From: Agapetus fuscipes
Taxonomy: Eukaryota > Arthropoda > Insecta > Trichoptera > Glossosomatidae
Direction of reading: 5' to 3'
Length of the DNA: 64,000 nucleotides
NCBI GenBank assembly: GCA_951799405.1
Contig: OX637345.1
Location: forward strand, 4,340,001-4,404,000
The position numbers were made by a program, and so were the translations under genes. Positions 1-12,400 of the stretch are shown here, in pieces (positions within the stretch are counted from its first letter, which is position 1; each line of letters begins with the position of its first letter). The notes beneath the pieces were generated by a model that worked only from the letters and a program-made list of their open reading frames with translations, searched no databases and was not told where the DNA came from.

Positions 1-81
1 CAAGTTGCAAACTGGACAGAGGTATCGGAGGATGATGATGATGAGTCGGTGATATATTTATAGCGCTGTTTCGTGATGTAG

Positions 82-280
82 TCACTCCAAGGGCGCTTGC
101 GCAAATGATGCCAGAAATTGAATTGTTTTCAGCGCCTTTCGGAACTTTCCATGGTCCTCTAGCTTTCTCACATGATGACGCAGGCGGTTCCAGGCCAAAG
201 GACCAGCAACTGCAAATGCACACTCTCCAAACAAGGAGGACAGGTGGAGCTGGAGGCAGAGGTTGAAGGAGGCCAAGGCT
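82..280 (-). pseudogene. CR1/L2-like LINE 3' end fragment
   Basis: The minus frame reads FAVAGPLAWNRL...FRKALKT...FAQAPLE, the C-terminal signature of CR1/L2-type reverse transcriptases, followed at 50-81 by the family 3' tail (GCGCC...CACGAAACAGCGC). 5'-truncated insertion in the kinase gene intron. Confidence 0.75.
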
Positions 281-322
281 TGAATCGGGCTGTAGCATCA
301 TTGAAAAAGACGGAGGCAATAC

Positions 323-482
323 CGGTTCTGAGAGAGATTTGGGTGCCATCCACCGCAGGGGAACTGTCCTGCCATCGTTGGTTGTGTAAAAGTCCCCGGG
401 GTGCCTCCTGTCTGCGTCCCCGTAGTCTCCCAGACGGATGGAGCGCCCCTCACTCACCAGGCAGCCGTGACAAGCTATGTCC
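323..482 (-). CDS. Kinase gene exon 7: catalytic and activation loops
   Basis: Acceptor TTTTTCAG ends at 483; donor CCG|GTATTG follows 323. With the split codon it reads HPDIACHGCLV, RLGDYGDADRR, FYTTNDGRTVPLRWMAPKSL. Aspartates of the HRD- and DFG-equivalents are kept. The catalytic-loop Asn is Gly, and the APE Glu is Lys. Leaves in phase 0; the C-lobe remainder and any tail lie outside the window. Confidence 0.85.
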
Positions 483-3400
483 CTGAAAAATGGATACAAC
501 ATTGAAAGTGGTATGATGGTTATTATTTTTATAATGATAAAAATTCATAATCTGTAATGTTTGCGGCTGATGCTTATTCTTTCACTGTTCTTAATTTTAT
601 AATGTTTTGTAATGTTAATAATTCATGGTCTGTAGTGTTGATCTGTAATGTTTTGTAATGTTAATAATTCATGGTCTGTAGTGTTGATCTGTAATGTTTT
701 GTAATGTTAATAATTCATGGTCTGTAGTGTTGATCTGTAATGTTTTGTAATGTTAATAATTCATGGTCTGTAGTGTTGATCTGTAATGTTTTGTAATGTT
801 AATAATTCATGGTCTGTAGTGTTGATCTGTAATGTTTTGTAATGTTAATAATTCATGGTCTGTAGTGTTGATCTGTAATGTTTTGTAATGTTAATAATTC
901 ATGGTCTGTAGTGTTGATCTGTAATGTTTTGTAATGTTAATAATTCATGGTCTGTAGTGTTGATCTGTAATGTTTTTGGCTTTTACTTATGCTTATTCTT
1001 ATCTAATCCAATCTAAGTTGCAAAGATATGTGTAATATTAAGGAATCACATTATATGCATTTTCACAAGCAGACACGTAACATAAGTTCGTGCTTAAACA
1101 TGTTCCATGTGGAATTAAATATAAAAACCCAAATCTCAAATGAACATACGTTTTTAGTTTTGATGTCCATACATATTATTTGTTGATTTTAAATATGTAA
1201 TTAGTTGTGTATGTTCCTTGACTTATAGGTTGGTATGTGGTTGACTCCCCATGCTGTAAAAAATGGTTCACTCTGCCAATGTCACCCCTGTTGCAGGGAA
1301 GGATGGCAAAAGTTGCTGGGTTATATTCATTTCAGGTTTGGTTTTTGAATTGTGAGCGCATATGTAGCATTTATAAGCGAGAACTTACACATGTCTGTTT
1401 GTGGGCATGCATTTAATATGAACTTTAAATGTTAATATTTGTTTGCAACTTAGATTAGATAGTAAAAGTGCATCCCATACAGGCACATGCGCCTAATACG
1501 TAGGCAATACATGGTAAAAACGCATTTAAACTTGATATTGAGATTTAAATTTAAAAAATATGTTTGATTGGAGCCATCGTTAGCACTTCAGTCAATTTCA
1601 AATGAGTTGTTTTAAAGGAACGGGAGAAAATATCTATTCTGAAATGTAGTTGCCTATACCCTCTGCACGCGCCTGGTAAAATGTGTTCCATATAATTTGT
1701 AACAGCTGTTCACTGGAAGGCATGCTGGATCCCTTTGATATTATATAATAGGATCTAATGATGTGACAAGACTGCATACCCTGTTCAAATAGACAAATCA
1801 ACCCTTTCCACACAAGCAACGCAACTTAGCTGCACATATAGTGCGGCACGTAATGTTAAAAATGCGCTTACGGATGCATGATGTTCTTGGAATGCAGATA
1901 GGCAACGGCAGATGCGATCTCCAGCTGGAACTTGAGGAGGATGCCCTGCTGGATGTAGAACTCCATCTGGGGCTTGTTGGTCAGGAGGAACTGCTTCAGG
2001 TCACCCTGAAAACAGAAAACATATGTATGTATTATAATGTAAAAATCTGTTCAATTTTACCAATGCCACTCCTGTTTCAGGGAAAGGTAGCAAGAGTAAT
2101 TAATAATAACTGCAAGTTAGATAATTAGACTTTTCGAATATTAGACAAACCATTCCCTTCCTTGACTTATAGGTTGGAATGAGGCTGACCACCCATACTG
2201 TAAATAATGGTTCACTTTGCCAAAGTCATCTGTTTCAGGGAAAGTCAAAAGCTGCAAAAGTTGCATGGTTTATGTTCATTTGAGGTTCGGATTTCAATTT
2301 GTAAGTACACATTCAGCATTTGTAAGCGCGAACTTACACGTGTCTGTTTGTGGGCATGCATTTGATAATGAGTTTTGAATGTTAATATATCTGTGCAACT
2401 AGTAATCTTCTTCAATTTACCATAGGACAGTACTCCATGAGGATGAGCCACGGATCCTGACTGAGGTTCTTCCCGATCATCCTGAGCACATTGGGGTGCT
2501 CCAGCCCCCTGTACATCTGGCACTCGCTGAGGAAGCTGCTCTTCTCCTTGGCGGATATGTTCTCATCCAGGATCTTGACTGCGACCCGCCGGATCAGTGA
2601 TGAGGAAGCGCTGCCAGAACTAGATGCCTGCCCATGGGCCTCGCCTTCCACAATCTGAAATCAAATTATTATGGTTAACATAACAGTTGCTCCTATTTCA
2701 AGCAAAAGCGACAAGAATTGTAGAGAATATATTCCATCAGTCTGTAGTCTAGCGGTTAACGCTACCGATATGAATTTTTCAAAACAGGGAAAAGCATATT
2801 TAATAATAATAAATGTTTATTTCAGCTTAGTCATGTGGAGGGTGCAATACATGACCAGCCATAAAAATAATACAGCAATAGAAAAGTACATGGAAGAAAA
2901 ATACAAAAATGCAGAAAATACAAAAATCCAGAAACACACAAAAGCAGAAATATGTATATGAGAAAAAAAAATATATATATATATCTTATGAAACAGATAG
3001 AATCGAAAGGAAAGAAAATTCATGTACATTGTACATAGGAATAGCAAGAACATATTACACAGGGAAAAAAAGGCTAGGTAAGCTTTAGGTTCCTTGCCCA
3101 ATGACGTCATATGCCCAATTCCCATTTCAGGCCTCTGATTGCTGCGATCAGAGAGTTTTCGCTGGATTCCATTCTCTCTCTGAACCTCTGACTTGAAAAT
3201 ATAAATATTTGTTTGTGCTTCGCTTGAAATGAAACCCACTGAACCACCAAATAGGTGAGATTGCGAAAGAATGGAACCTGCAGAGTGAGAATAAGAGAAG
3301 AGTATGTATGAAGAAAGTGGAGATGCATCTGCGGAGGTACCGGCCCCCCAAGTGGAACGGCGGCAGGATACAGAAAAAGTAACAGCTTTCAGATTACGTC

Positions 3401-6400
3401 TGAAGTATGACCTACCAGATACAATCAGTTTAAATTAGATATTGACTCAGGAATCAAAGAATTTCAGACAATTCTTTGCTAGGCTTTAAATCTGGAAAAT
3501 GATGAATTTAAAAAGAAAAGGATAAAAAGGAAGGAATTAAAAAATAAAAGAATAAAATTAAAATATAGGGAGGAAACAAAGACTTACTCTTCCGAACCAC
3601 CCCCTGCCAACTTCCTGCAGATACTGCAGCTGGTTTCGCGGAAAATCTGGATATTTCTCATCTGAAAACGATAAAAATAATAAAATTAGCATTTTTACAG
3701 AATTTTTCTAATTTTTAACTTTCTTGACTGATAGGTTGTTATGAGGCTGACCCTCACCTTGTCAATGCCACCCCGGTTTCAGGGAAAGGCGACAGGAGTT
3801 GCAAGCTTTATTATGTTCATGTGAGGTTTGGATTTTAATTTGTAAGTACACATGCAGCAAGTGTAAGCGCGAACTTACACAATTGCCAATTTGTGGGCAT
3901 GCATTTGGATTTTTATATTGTAGGTCCACATGCGGCATGTGTTGGCGCGAACTTATTCATGTCTATAAGTGTTTTTAGGCTTTCATGGCCGGCTTCAGAT
4001 GATGATGATGATGATGATGTCTCCATCCTTCCGGGCTTGTAGATCAGTCGAAGAAGAAGCCCTGAAGAAGTCAGTCGTACGTCACTGACGAAACGTAGCA
4101 GCCTTACAAAAAGAAAAAAGAATAAAGCAGCCTACAATTATTGAACATGGTCTACAAGCCCAGAAGGATGGAGACATCATCATCATCATCATCATTATAC
4201 ATGTCTGCTTGTGGGAATGCGTTTAATATGAATCTTAAATGATATATATCTTTGCAGCTTAGATTTAGATTTAGACATATAGATAGTGGCACACTTTTAA
4301 TTCAACATCAGCAATTTTCCAACAATGAGCAACAGTGTGTTGATTATTAATTATAGTGATTAGTCTACTGGTTCAAGGGAAATATTGTAATTGACAGAAA
4401 TCATGCTTCTGAGACCTACTCACTCACACTGCTGTGTTATCATAAACAACTGTTATCATCAGTGTTTGAATGTATTTAGTTAATAGTGATTGAAAAGTGA
4501 ATAGACTCAATTGACATATTTTTATTATTATTTTGTTTGAAGTTTTCTGACTCTGGATTTTGTTTTCCTGGCTCTGGAGGAAATGAAAGAAGTGTGTAAG
4601 GACAAAAAGAAATGGCGGTTGATCTGTGATGTTGGTGGCTAGGATTTTTTAAACTACAATTTGTTTTCTGTTAGTTTTTGATGTCCATACATGTTACAAT
4701 TTGTTGATATTAAAAATGTAATTTGTTGTGTATGTTCCTTGACTTATAGGTTGGTATGCGGCTGACCATCCATGCTGTAGAAAATGGTTCACTTTGCCAA
4801 TGTCACCCCTGTTTCAGGGAAGGTCGGCAGGAGTTGCAGGGTGTATGCCCATTTGAGATTCGGGTTTTTATATTGCAGGTTCACATGCGGCATGTGAAAG
4901 CGCGAACTTGTACGGTCTGCTTATGAAAATGCATATAATGCGAATCTATAATAAACGCAACTAAAAATAATGTTACATATATTTTGCAACTTAGATTAGA
5001 TTAGATTAGTTTGAGGTTCTGCATAGTGCATTATGAAAGTAATCCCCATGATGTAATTGTGATTCGACTATTCATGGCAGCGCGATAAATTGATTGGGAA
5101 ATCTTCTCTTGGCAAAATTTCCAGTTTGCTCTGAGCTCTTCAAACTGATACTCTTCCATCGTAGCTCCTTGACTGATAGGTTGGTATGAGGCTGACCCCC
5201 CGTGCTGCAAACATCGGTTCACTTTTGCCAATGCCACCCCGGTTTCAGGGAAAGGCGGCAGGCCACCAAAGCGAGACTTACATGGACCTGTGACATTTGC
5301 ACAAGAGAAAAATTCTAACTGGTTAAATACGTTAATTGTGAGTCTATTAATCTCTTAACCTCTATTAAAAAAATGCAAAGTTTGACTCACCGAACCACGC
5401 GTTATGCTGCTCCAACAAGTGAGGAGTGGCATCATTCAATACAGGCAGCCTTGCTTCCACATCCCGTACACTCCTCGAGCCATGAGCTCCTTCTACCACT
5501 TCCTCCCTCACAGCTTCAACATTCAAATTCCGATTCTCATACTCGCTGAATATGTAATTCTGCGCATTGTTGTTGTATATGTTCTCCAACTCCTGCTCGG
5601 ATATCGGTCCATTGTTGTTGTCTTCTTCAGGGTTATTGTTGACTATCTCGGGTAGCTGGTAGACGGGTCTCGCGGGTTCCGGAGATGCTTGGGGGGGGGA
5701 CGCGGGTGTTCGGCTGCTTCCCGAGCTTATCGGGTGGAAGATGGTGAACTCCCGCTCGGATATGGGGTTGACTATGCCGGTGTCTGCGCAGCTCGCTGCC
5801 GGAACTTGGTTGGCCTGGCTCGGAAGGGAAACGCCGCCTCGCAGGGATCGCTGGAACAAGAGGAAAGACAATGTTAATTAAAGTTGAATAGGAGTTTTAG
5901 GCTTACACAGCTGGCTGTTGAAACTGGTCTAACTACTCAGCCTTCAAGCGCTTCTGCGCATCCTATACTGACTCTGCTTGAACGGTCTTTTTATTCGATG
6001 GGAGGTGATAACATCACCTTCACCAACCTATACTCATGGCTCCAGCGACTGCAAACTTTAGGACAGCAACACTACAGTCAGCCGCATCGTGCAGCAGTTT
6101 GGAGATTCATAGAAGAGAAAAGAAGACAGTTATTGGAGAGCGAGCCTTCAAGGTAGCTGCTCCAACTGCCTTCCAGATGACCTACGCGAGATGGATTTAG
6201 AAAATATGTTTAGGAAAGCACTAAATTATCTCATCTCTTCACACGTTCGTATAAACAAGCGCCTTTGGGACGATCTAGTATCATGAAAGGCGCTATACAA
6301 ATTCCAGATTTTAATTTAATATTTTTGCATATTGCAGAGAACAACAAGGAGTGCAATTCAAGTACTGCTTTAGCCTCAGGAACTTGGCTCTCTGTATGAT

Positions 6401-9400
6401 TGTTCATCATTGGGTGAGCATGTGAGATCTACAGTCAACTTGATACTTTTCAAATTCTCGGGAAGACCCTCAGCCGCTTGACCTTAAATTAGCTTTATAT
6501 GAGCGTACTGTGATACAACTCCCAGGATAAAGGTGTGAGTATGGAACGGATATGATGGTATTATGGTGTGTGCAATGTGTCAGCTTATAGACACACATTG
6601 ATTTTGAATCTTGAATGTTAATATATCTTTACCAATTAGATTATAGACAGCTGTATAAGAGAAAAACTATTCATTCATAGTATTGTCAGCTATATTAGCA
6701 ATGTTTCTGAATATGGCTTTAGTGTGTTCAGTGATTATAATCACTGAGCACACTAAAAAACATTATATTCAATAATTATTGAATATGATGTTTTTGTATG
6801 CATGTGGCTGCAGCCAATGAAGCAGTCTGAACAGACATATTATGTACATGATGATAAGTGTGTGTTGTACTGATTAATTTTTAAATTACAAATGAGTCAT
6901 AGAGTGCATGTACATACCGCATCCGTATCCAGACTCGGCTTGGAACAAAACAGAACAGTCATGTTAGGCAATTCATATTATCATCTTCATTCATTCATAT
7001 TAATTATTAAGTAGAGTGCTTGCATTCCATGCCTAGAGCTCGGTTTCAATTCACAACGAGGGTGTCAAAAATCATTTCCCGTTTCGGTGTTTATTTCAAG
7101 CCCAAAATAAAATACTGTCAAGGTTTACTCAGCCTTCAGTAGGAATGAGTATCAGACCTTTAAATTAATTGGTTGGCGTAAGGCTGGCCACAATACCTGT
7201 TAAAACAAATAGGTTCCACTCGCAACATGCGACCCCTAGGAGAGAAAGAAGCTGGCGCTTACACATTTTGGATGTGTACTTAAAATATAAAAAAACAAAT
7301 CTCAAATGAACATAAACCTTGCACATCTTCATAAGTGAACCATTGAACACAATCAGTGTTACTTGGATACATTTCGTTTATGGATGTTTAGCAGATTATC
7401 ATTTTTTGAAAATCGCAACGCAACACATCTAAGCTACACAAATAGTGTCACTTCTTGCCGCGAGTATGTGGCGAGTGGAACCTATTTATTATTACAGGTA
7501 AGGGAGCCGGCCTTACACTTCAGTTGAAGTAGGGGTTTCTCAGCTCCCGAGGGAGCTGGTAATCATTTCTTTGCTTGAAGGCTGAGTAAACCTTGCCAGT
7601 ATTTTATTTTGGGGTTTAAAATATAAACCGAAACGGGAAATCATTTCTAACACCCTCGGTGGGATTCGAACAAAGGCTCATAGCATGGAATGCAAAGCAC
7701 TCTACACAAACTGAGGTATCGACCGGACTGTACGTATAGGAAATACACTTTAGGCCGTGGATGATCTATGGATTTGCAGTTCTGAATAATCCCAAAAGAG
7801 ATTGCAGGTAGATGGAATTATTTAGAACCATCTTAACTAGCTCACAGCATGATGGAGTGAGAATAATGGATGATCCAGAGTTAGGTCAGGTTAGGTGTGG
7901 ACTATAAATGGCCGCCAGAGGAGGTGGATAATGGTGAGTATATATATGTACATTGTAGTACATTTAACTGGGTCGTGCTAACTGAACATTTTATAACTCC
8001 ATTTAATCCACAGCACTACGACACTATTCTCTCTCTCTCTCCTTTCACGCTATTACCTCAGTAACCTGGTTTTAACTTTAGTAATGGGATTTAGTTGTGT
8101 TGTACGGATGTGATGTCTGGAGTCTGACAAAGGAACAAAATATGTATCTAAAGGTAATCCAGAAAAAAATGCTTCGTCCAGAGCTTGAAAGCAAAATATT
8201 TGTTTGCCCTTCCCTAGCATCCCGACCGGGAGACGTAACAATACTGTCTATATCGAATCATGTGCAGTGTCCAGTACCCTGAGTACGAGTTACAAAACTT
8301 GAGTAAAGTCAAGTTACGGAAAGTATTAAAGAGTGGTTTTCCCAAAAATCTGCCGTTTCTGTTTGTTTGAAATAGATTTTCTTCATCACTGTAAAAAATG
8401 GTTCACTTTGCCAATGTCACCCCTGCTTCAGGGAAGGTCGGCAAGAGTTGCAGGGCTTATGTTTTATGTTTAGATTGGGTTTTTTATATTGTAGGTTCAC
8501 ATGCGGCATGTGTAAGCGCGAAATTATGCATGTCTGCTTGTGGGAATGCATTTAATATGAATCTCAAATGATACATATCTTTGCAGCTTAGATTTAGATT
8601 TAGATTTAGACTGTAACTCTTTTGCTAAGACCATAAAGTGTAAGAAACAAAAACGGCAGATTTTGGGAAAAATCACTCTTTACCTAATACTTTCCGTAAA
8701 CTTTACTTTACTCAAGTTTTGCAACTCGTACGAAGGGTATTGTACACAAAGAGCCCTTGCAGTGACAGCAGTCACGAAACGGCGCTATACAAATCATCAT
8801 CATCATCAAAGAGCCACCTGACTCGAAGAAGAAAAAGAAAAAAAGACCCATGCGTCCTAGAGATGGTCATGTACCATTCACTAAACGGAGTCAAAGAAAA
8901 GAAGTCGACCATCATCATCAAAATAGAAGAAAAATAAAAATGTAAATAATAAATTAAGAAATAAATAAAGGAGGTCACATCCTCTGCTATCCAGACATAT
9001 ACGGCTAACTTTCTCAGACATCTAGCGCTCCTTGTGTGTCGAGTACTTTACCTACTGGTACTGGGTATATAGAGGTGACCCCTGACTCACGAGTGTGCCG
9101 AGAAAAATCCATCTAATGTTATTCTACAACTAGGTATGGCTGATGCGTGACAATCTTGCATGTCTACCCGCGTGTGACATGCAAACACCACGACGTCAAA
9201 GACAAATGCGTGACAATCAGTCTCGAGTGCTAACATTTTTGTAAGTAGATATATTTTGTATATTGTTATGATTTTACTGGGTTTATTTTGTTTTTATTAA
9301 ACTGCGATTTATTTATTTAACTAGATTTATTTTGCACAATAACGTTTTACAACGTAATGATTACTTTTCTTGCTCTAGCTTTATCGAATGCGTCACAATG

Positions 9401-12400
9401 TTTCAAGCGACCTGGCTGTCCACAGAATTGCAGAACTGTGATCACAGTTCTCATCAAGATTATCTTCATCATCATACATTACACTGAAGAAGCCCATCGT
9501 AGAAATGGGCGAAACGTCCGGAAGCTCCAGCTCCCATAGACCACGGCAACAGATCCCGTAAAACATCACTCCAGCATCATCAGCCGGCCGTGTAAGCCTA
9601 AAACTCTTATTCAGTATGCATTTTGTTTATACACATGAATGAATTCGAAATTCATATTTAATGCATGCCTACATGCATACATAGCTTGTAAGCTTGCGCT
9701 TAGACATGCCGCTTGAATACTACACATGCTTACACATGTTTATGGGAGTAGAGTATACCCAATGGGAAATTTACTGTTTTTTTATTACCCATAGAAAAAA
9801 AAAACAGTAAATTTCCTGCAGTATTTTATGTTGTTTTCTTTATTTAAAAAAAATATAAATGTTTTTTTTTATATACTGCAACGTCGCAGGAAATTGTTAA
9901 CTGGAAATGGGCAGCATTTGATTCATTCATTCATTCAGTGTGATTCATTTAGATGAAGACAAACGTGTGGGCAGTTCAAAGGCTCTAAATAAAAAAACGA
10001 CGTAAAACCAACATCACGCAAGACTGTTGAATGTTGAGCGAACGTTTGTAGGGGGGTATTACGGATAACAATGAGTAACCTGTGCTGTTCCATAAACGAC
10101 CACTCAAGGTCGCCGTAAATCATTCGTGCAATGAATATATCTACACGTATTTATTTATTTATCTTGCATTGTATCACTTTTATTTATTTTCCATTTGTTT
10201 TTGCCAGCATGTGGGTTCATATGGCATTGATGAAGTCTATCTCAAATCTATAATCTAAGCTGCAAAGGTATATCACATTTAAGATTCATATTAAATATAT
10301 CCTCATCACAGAAAGCCTGCTCTCCAAAAAACCTTAGTAAATACTGCAGTTTTGGACCGGTCCGTAGTCCGTAGTGGCAACACTTCGGACTCGTAAATGG
10401 AAGGTTGTGGATTCGGATCCCGGCGGAGCACAAAAATATACCATTTATATTTCGAATGTGCTCTTCGCTGGGTTGAAAAATTCATAAACCTTTACCAATG
10501 ACCGGTCACCAAAGGTCCATCCAGCCTTACAGCAAGTGGGTCTTGCTTGAGTATTGGCGCTTTGTAGCGACGACCAAGCTCGTACACCTCTGCGGCACTA
10601 CAACAAGTGTCATAGACCCCTAAAGTCTTTAGAATCTAGGGAGTCTCCCGCACAGGATTTCTTAAAAAAAAAAAAAAGTTGCATGTGATAGAACTGTCTG
10701 TGGACCATAATGCCACCTTGAAGGTAAAGAAAAAATAAGTACGTGCTGATTTTCTGGTTCGAGAAATCGTGGATAAAACATTTTATTTTGAGTAACTTTT
10801 CATAGTAAGTGAACTAATTATATGGCAGTGCTCATGACAAACTTCTAAACTACAGGATTTTCACACTTTTTTAGTGTTTTCTCTTGTAGAAAATAGGAAA
10901 AAGTGTGCATCTATCTGAGAAGCCCATGTTAGCTTAATATGTCACTCATCAGTTTTACCTTTAAGGTATTTCTTGACTTATAGGTTGGTATGAGGCTGAC
11001 CACCCAAACTGTAAAAAATGGTTCACTTTGCCAATGTCACCCTTGTTTCAGCGAAGGTCAACAAGAGTTGCAGGGCTTATGTTCATTTGAGATTGGGTTT
11101 TTATATTGTAGGTCCATATGCGGCATGTATTGGCGCGAACTTATACATGTCTGCTTGTGGGAATCCGTTTAATATGAATCTTAAATGATATATATATATA
11201 TTTGCAGCTTAGATTTAGAATCGATGTATTGTATGTCGGTGTTATGGCCGAGGGGGCCAAGTGGGCTGATCTTTCTAGCGTGTTTGGAATAGAACAACGT
11301 TGGTTCGATCCCCTCTGGATGATTTGACTATAACTTTGACCCTGGTTCAACAGATGTTATTGGGTAATTATTAAGTAATAATTCATTAAAAATAAACCAT
11401 AATGAATTACTAATTGATGATATTAATATATAGGTTGGTGAATTGCATTCCTCTTTACGAATATATTTTTGTTAAATCACTATTATGACCACCCATACTG
11501 TAAAAAATGGTTCACTTTGCCAATGTCACCCCTGTGTCAGGGAAGGTCGGAAATAGAGATTATTATAGCCTATTAAATTAATTTAAATGTGACCGAAATG
11601 TCGTGTGGAGTGGAAGTTCAGAGGCGTTTTAAGTAAGATGGTATGTTAGAGCCATTCCAGTTCTACTTGCTTAGAACCTCCATTGGAAGCGATGGAGACC
11701 GCGGCATTCTGACGTCAGTCCACAAATAAATGTGTGGACGAACTGTCGCGTGATCGATTTGTCCATGGACGAGCTGTCTGAGGACGAGCTATGTTTGGCG
11801 ATTTGTCTTGACACGGGGTTATGAAATGGCATGTGGCTGATTGGTCACCGCCACCGCTGCGACTAATTGACCTGGGTTCGCCGACCCGTCCGCGTGTTCC
11901 CATTCCCCGACCTAAAAGGAATGTTTACTCAGACAAGCACACGGAAAAAATTGAATTCATCAAGTAGTTTCAGTTTTTCCATATTTACTCAAAAACTATT
12001 GACATTATAAAAAAACGGTTTCGATACTACACTAGACAATGTATAGTTCTATAAATAGAATGAAAAAAAATATTTCCAAAACATAGCACACACGAGAAAG
12101 TAGCTACAGAAGTGAAAAAAACGTATTTTTTTAAATATTTTTTTGTGGTCGCAATTTTTAAGTTATATATTTTGTTTAAACTTTATAATTAAGATAAAAA
12201 ATTAATAAACATGCTTGATTTTTTTCATTACTGTCACTTTTTTGCTAATACCATAAAGTGTAAGAAACAATAACGGCAGATTTAGGGTATGATACTTCCG
12301 TGTGCATTTCTGAGTGAACATTCCTTTTAGGTCGGGGAATGGGAACACGCGACCCGTCCACCCATTTTCTACACCAATCAACTATCAACAGCTATCAACA

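Noticed and set aside
597..976. CRISPR array
   Set aside because: There are no distinct spacers: the whole 46-bp unit repeats, and the DNA is eukaryotic.
2817..3239. 140-codon minus frame rich in Phe/Tyr
   Set aside because: AT-rich intron translation with no motif; it lies between confirmed exons 4 and 5 and would not splice in phase.
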